DNA of 5,348 nt from Synergistaceae bacterium. GTDB lineage: Bacteria; Synergistota; Synergistia; Synergistales; Aminobacteriaceae. Shown here piece after piece: positions 5,308 through 5,348 of this stretch. The first letter of the stretch is position 1; every line of letters begins with the position of its first letter. The translations under genes were made by a program, and so were the position numbers. The stretch spans positions 1 to 5,348 of the forward strand of contig JAITPZ010000203.1 in the NCBI GenBank assembly GCA_031289165.1. Direction: 5' to 3'. The notes below the pieces were generated by a model. It worked only from the letters and a program-made list of their open reading frames with translations. It did not search any database and was not told the origin of the DNA.

Positions 5308-5348
5308 ATGAAGCACATCGACTTTCATATTCATTTATATCCGCCGGA
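5308..5348 (+). CDS. Start of a probable metal-dependent hydrolase (amidohydrolase-like), truncated by the window edge
   Basis: Only 13 full codons are visible: MKHIDFHIHLYPP. The Asp-Phe-His-Ile-His pattern right after the start, followed by LYP, is typical of the first metal-binding strand of amidohydrolase-superfamily enzymes, including the amidohydrolase-2 (PF04909) group; TatD and PHP enzymes have similar starts. A TATAAT box and a Shine-Dalgarno precede the ATG. Substrate and exact family cannot be judged from so short a piece. The gene is divergent from ileS and need not be related to it. Confidence 0.6.
   Translation, partial: MKHIDFHIHLYPP

Noticed and set aside
1..5348. Mobile element, phage, CRISPR or defence genes
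   Set aside because: No transposase, integrase, repeat-spacer array or tRNA was seen on either strand; all coding space is taken by housekeeping families.

Overview
The window is ordinary bacterial core-genome sequence of moderately high GC. It carries two complete translation-related genes and two genes cut by the window edges. IleRS is of the bacterial (type 1) architecture. The NFACT/RqcH-family protein and the RluD-type pseudouridine synthase give no firm phylum. The GC-rich codon use, the small low-complexity inserts and an ileS-rluD pair remind me of Synergistota or deep Firmicutes-like anaerobes, but this is a weak inference.

Layout, left to right. Positions 2-1114 (+) hold the C-terminal 370 residues of an NFACT (RqcH/YloA, FbpA-like) protein, with coiled-coil parts, a lysine/glycine-rich linker and the NFACT-R domain. 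Tail to tail with it, and overlapping by 83 bp, lies an RluD-family 23S rRNA pseudouridine synthase (1032-2174, -). It has three unusual low-complexity or inserted segments. Upstream of it, overlapping by 28 bp on the same strand, is a full-length isoleucyl-tRNA synthetase (ileS, 2147-4954, -; 935 aa). A 353-bp divergent intergenic region (4955-5307) follows. It contains a long ileS leader with several small hairpins, an AT-rich imperfect inverted repeat around a TATAAT box facing ileS, and a second TATAAT box facing right. The window ends with the first 13 codons of a + strand gene (from 5308) whose Asp-x-His-x-His start suggests a metal-dependent hydrolase.

Functionally, ileS and rluD form a two-gene operon: one charges tRNA-Ile, the other modifies large-subunit rRNA. 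The convergent NFACT protein, if a true RqcH, acts in ribosome-associated quality control. All three serve the ribosome, but only ileS-rluD look co-transcribed. I found no RNA gene, CRISPR array, insertion sequence, phage gene or defence system, and no convincing undescribed system. The points worth a second look are small: a non-canonical HIGT signature in IleRS, insertions in RluD, the overlaps at both ends of rluD, and the symmetric element between the divergent genes.
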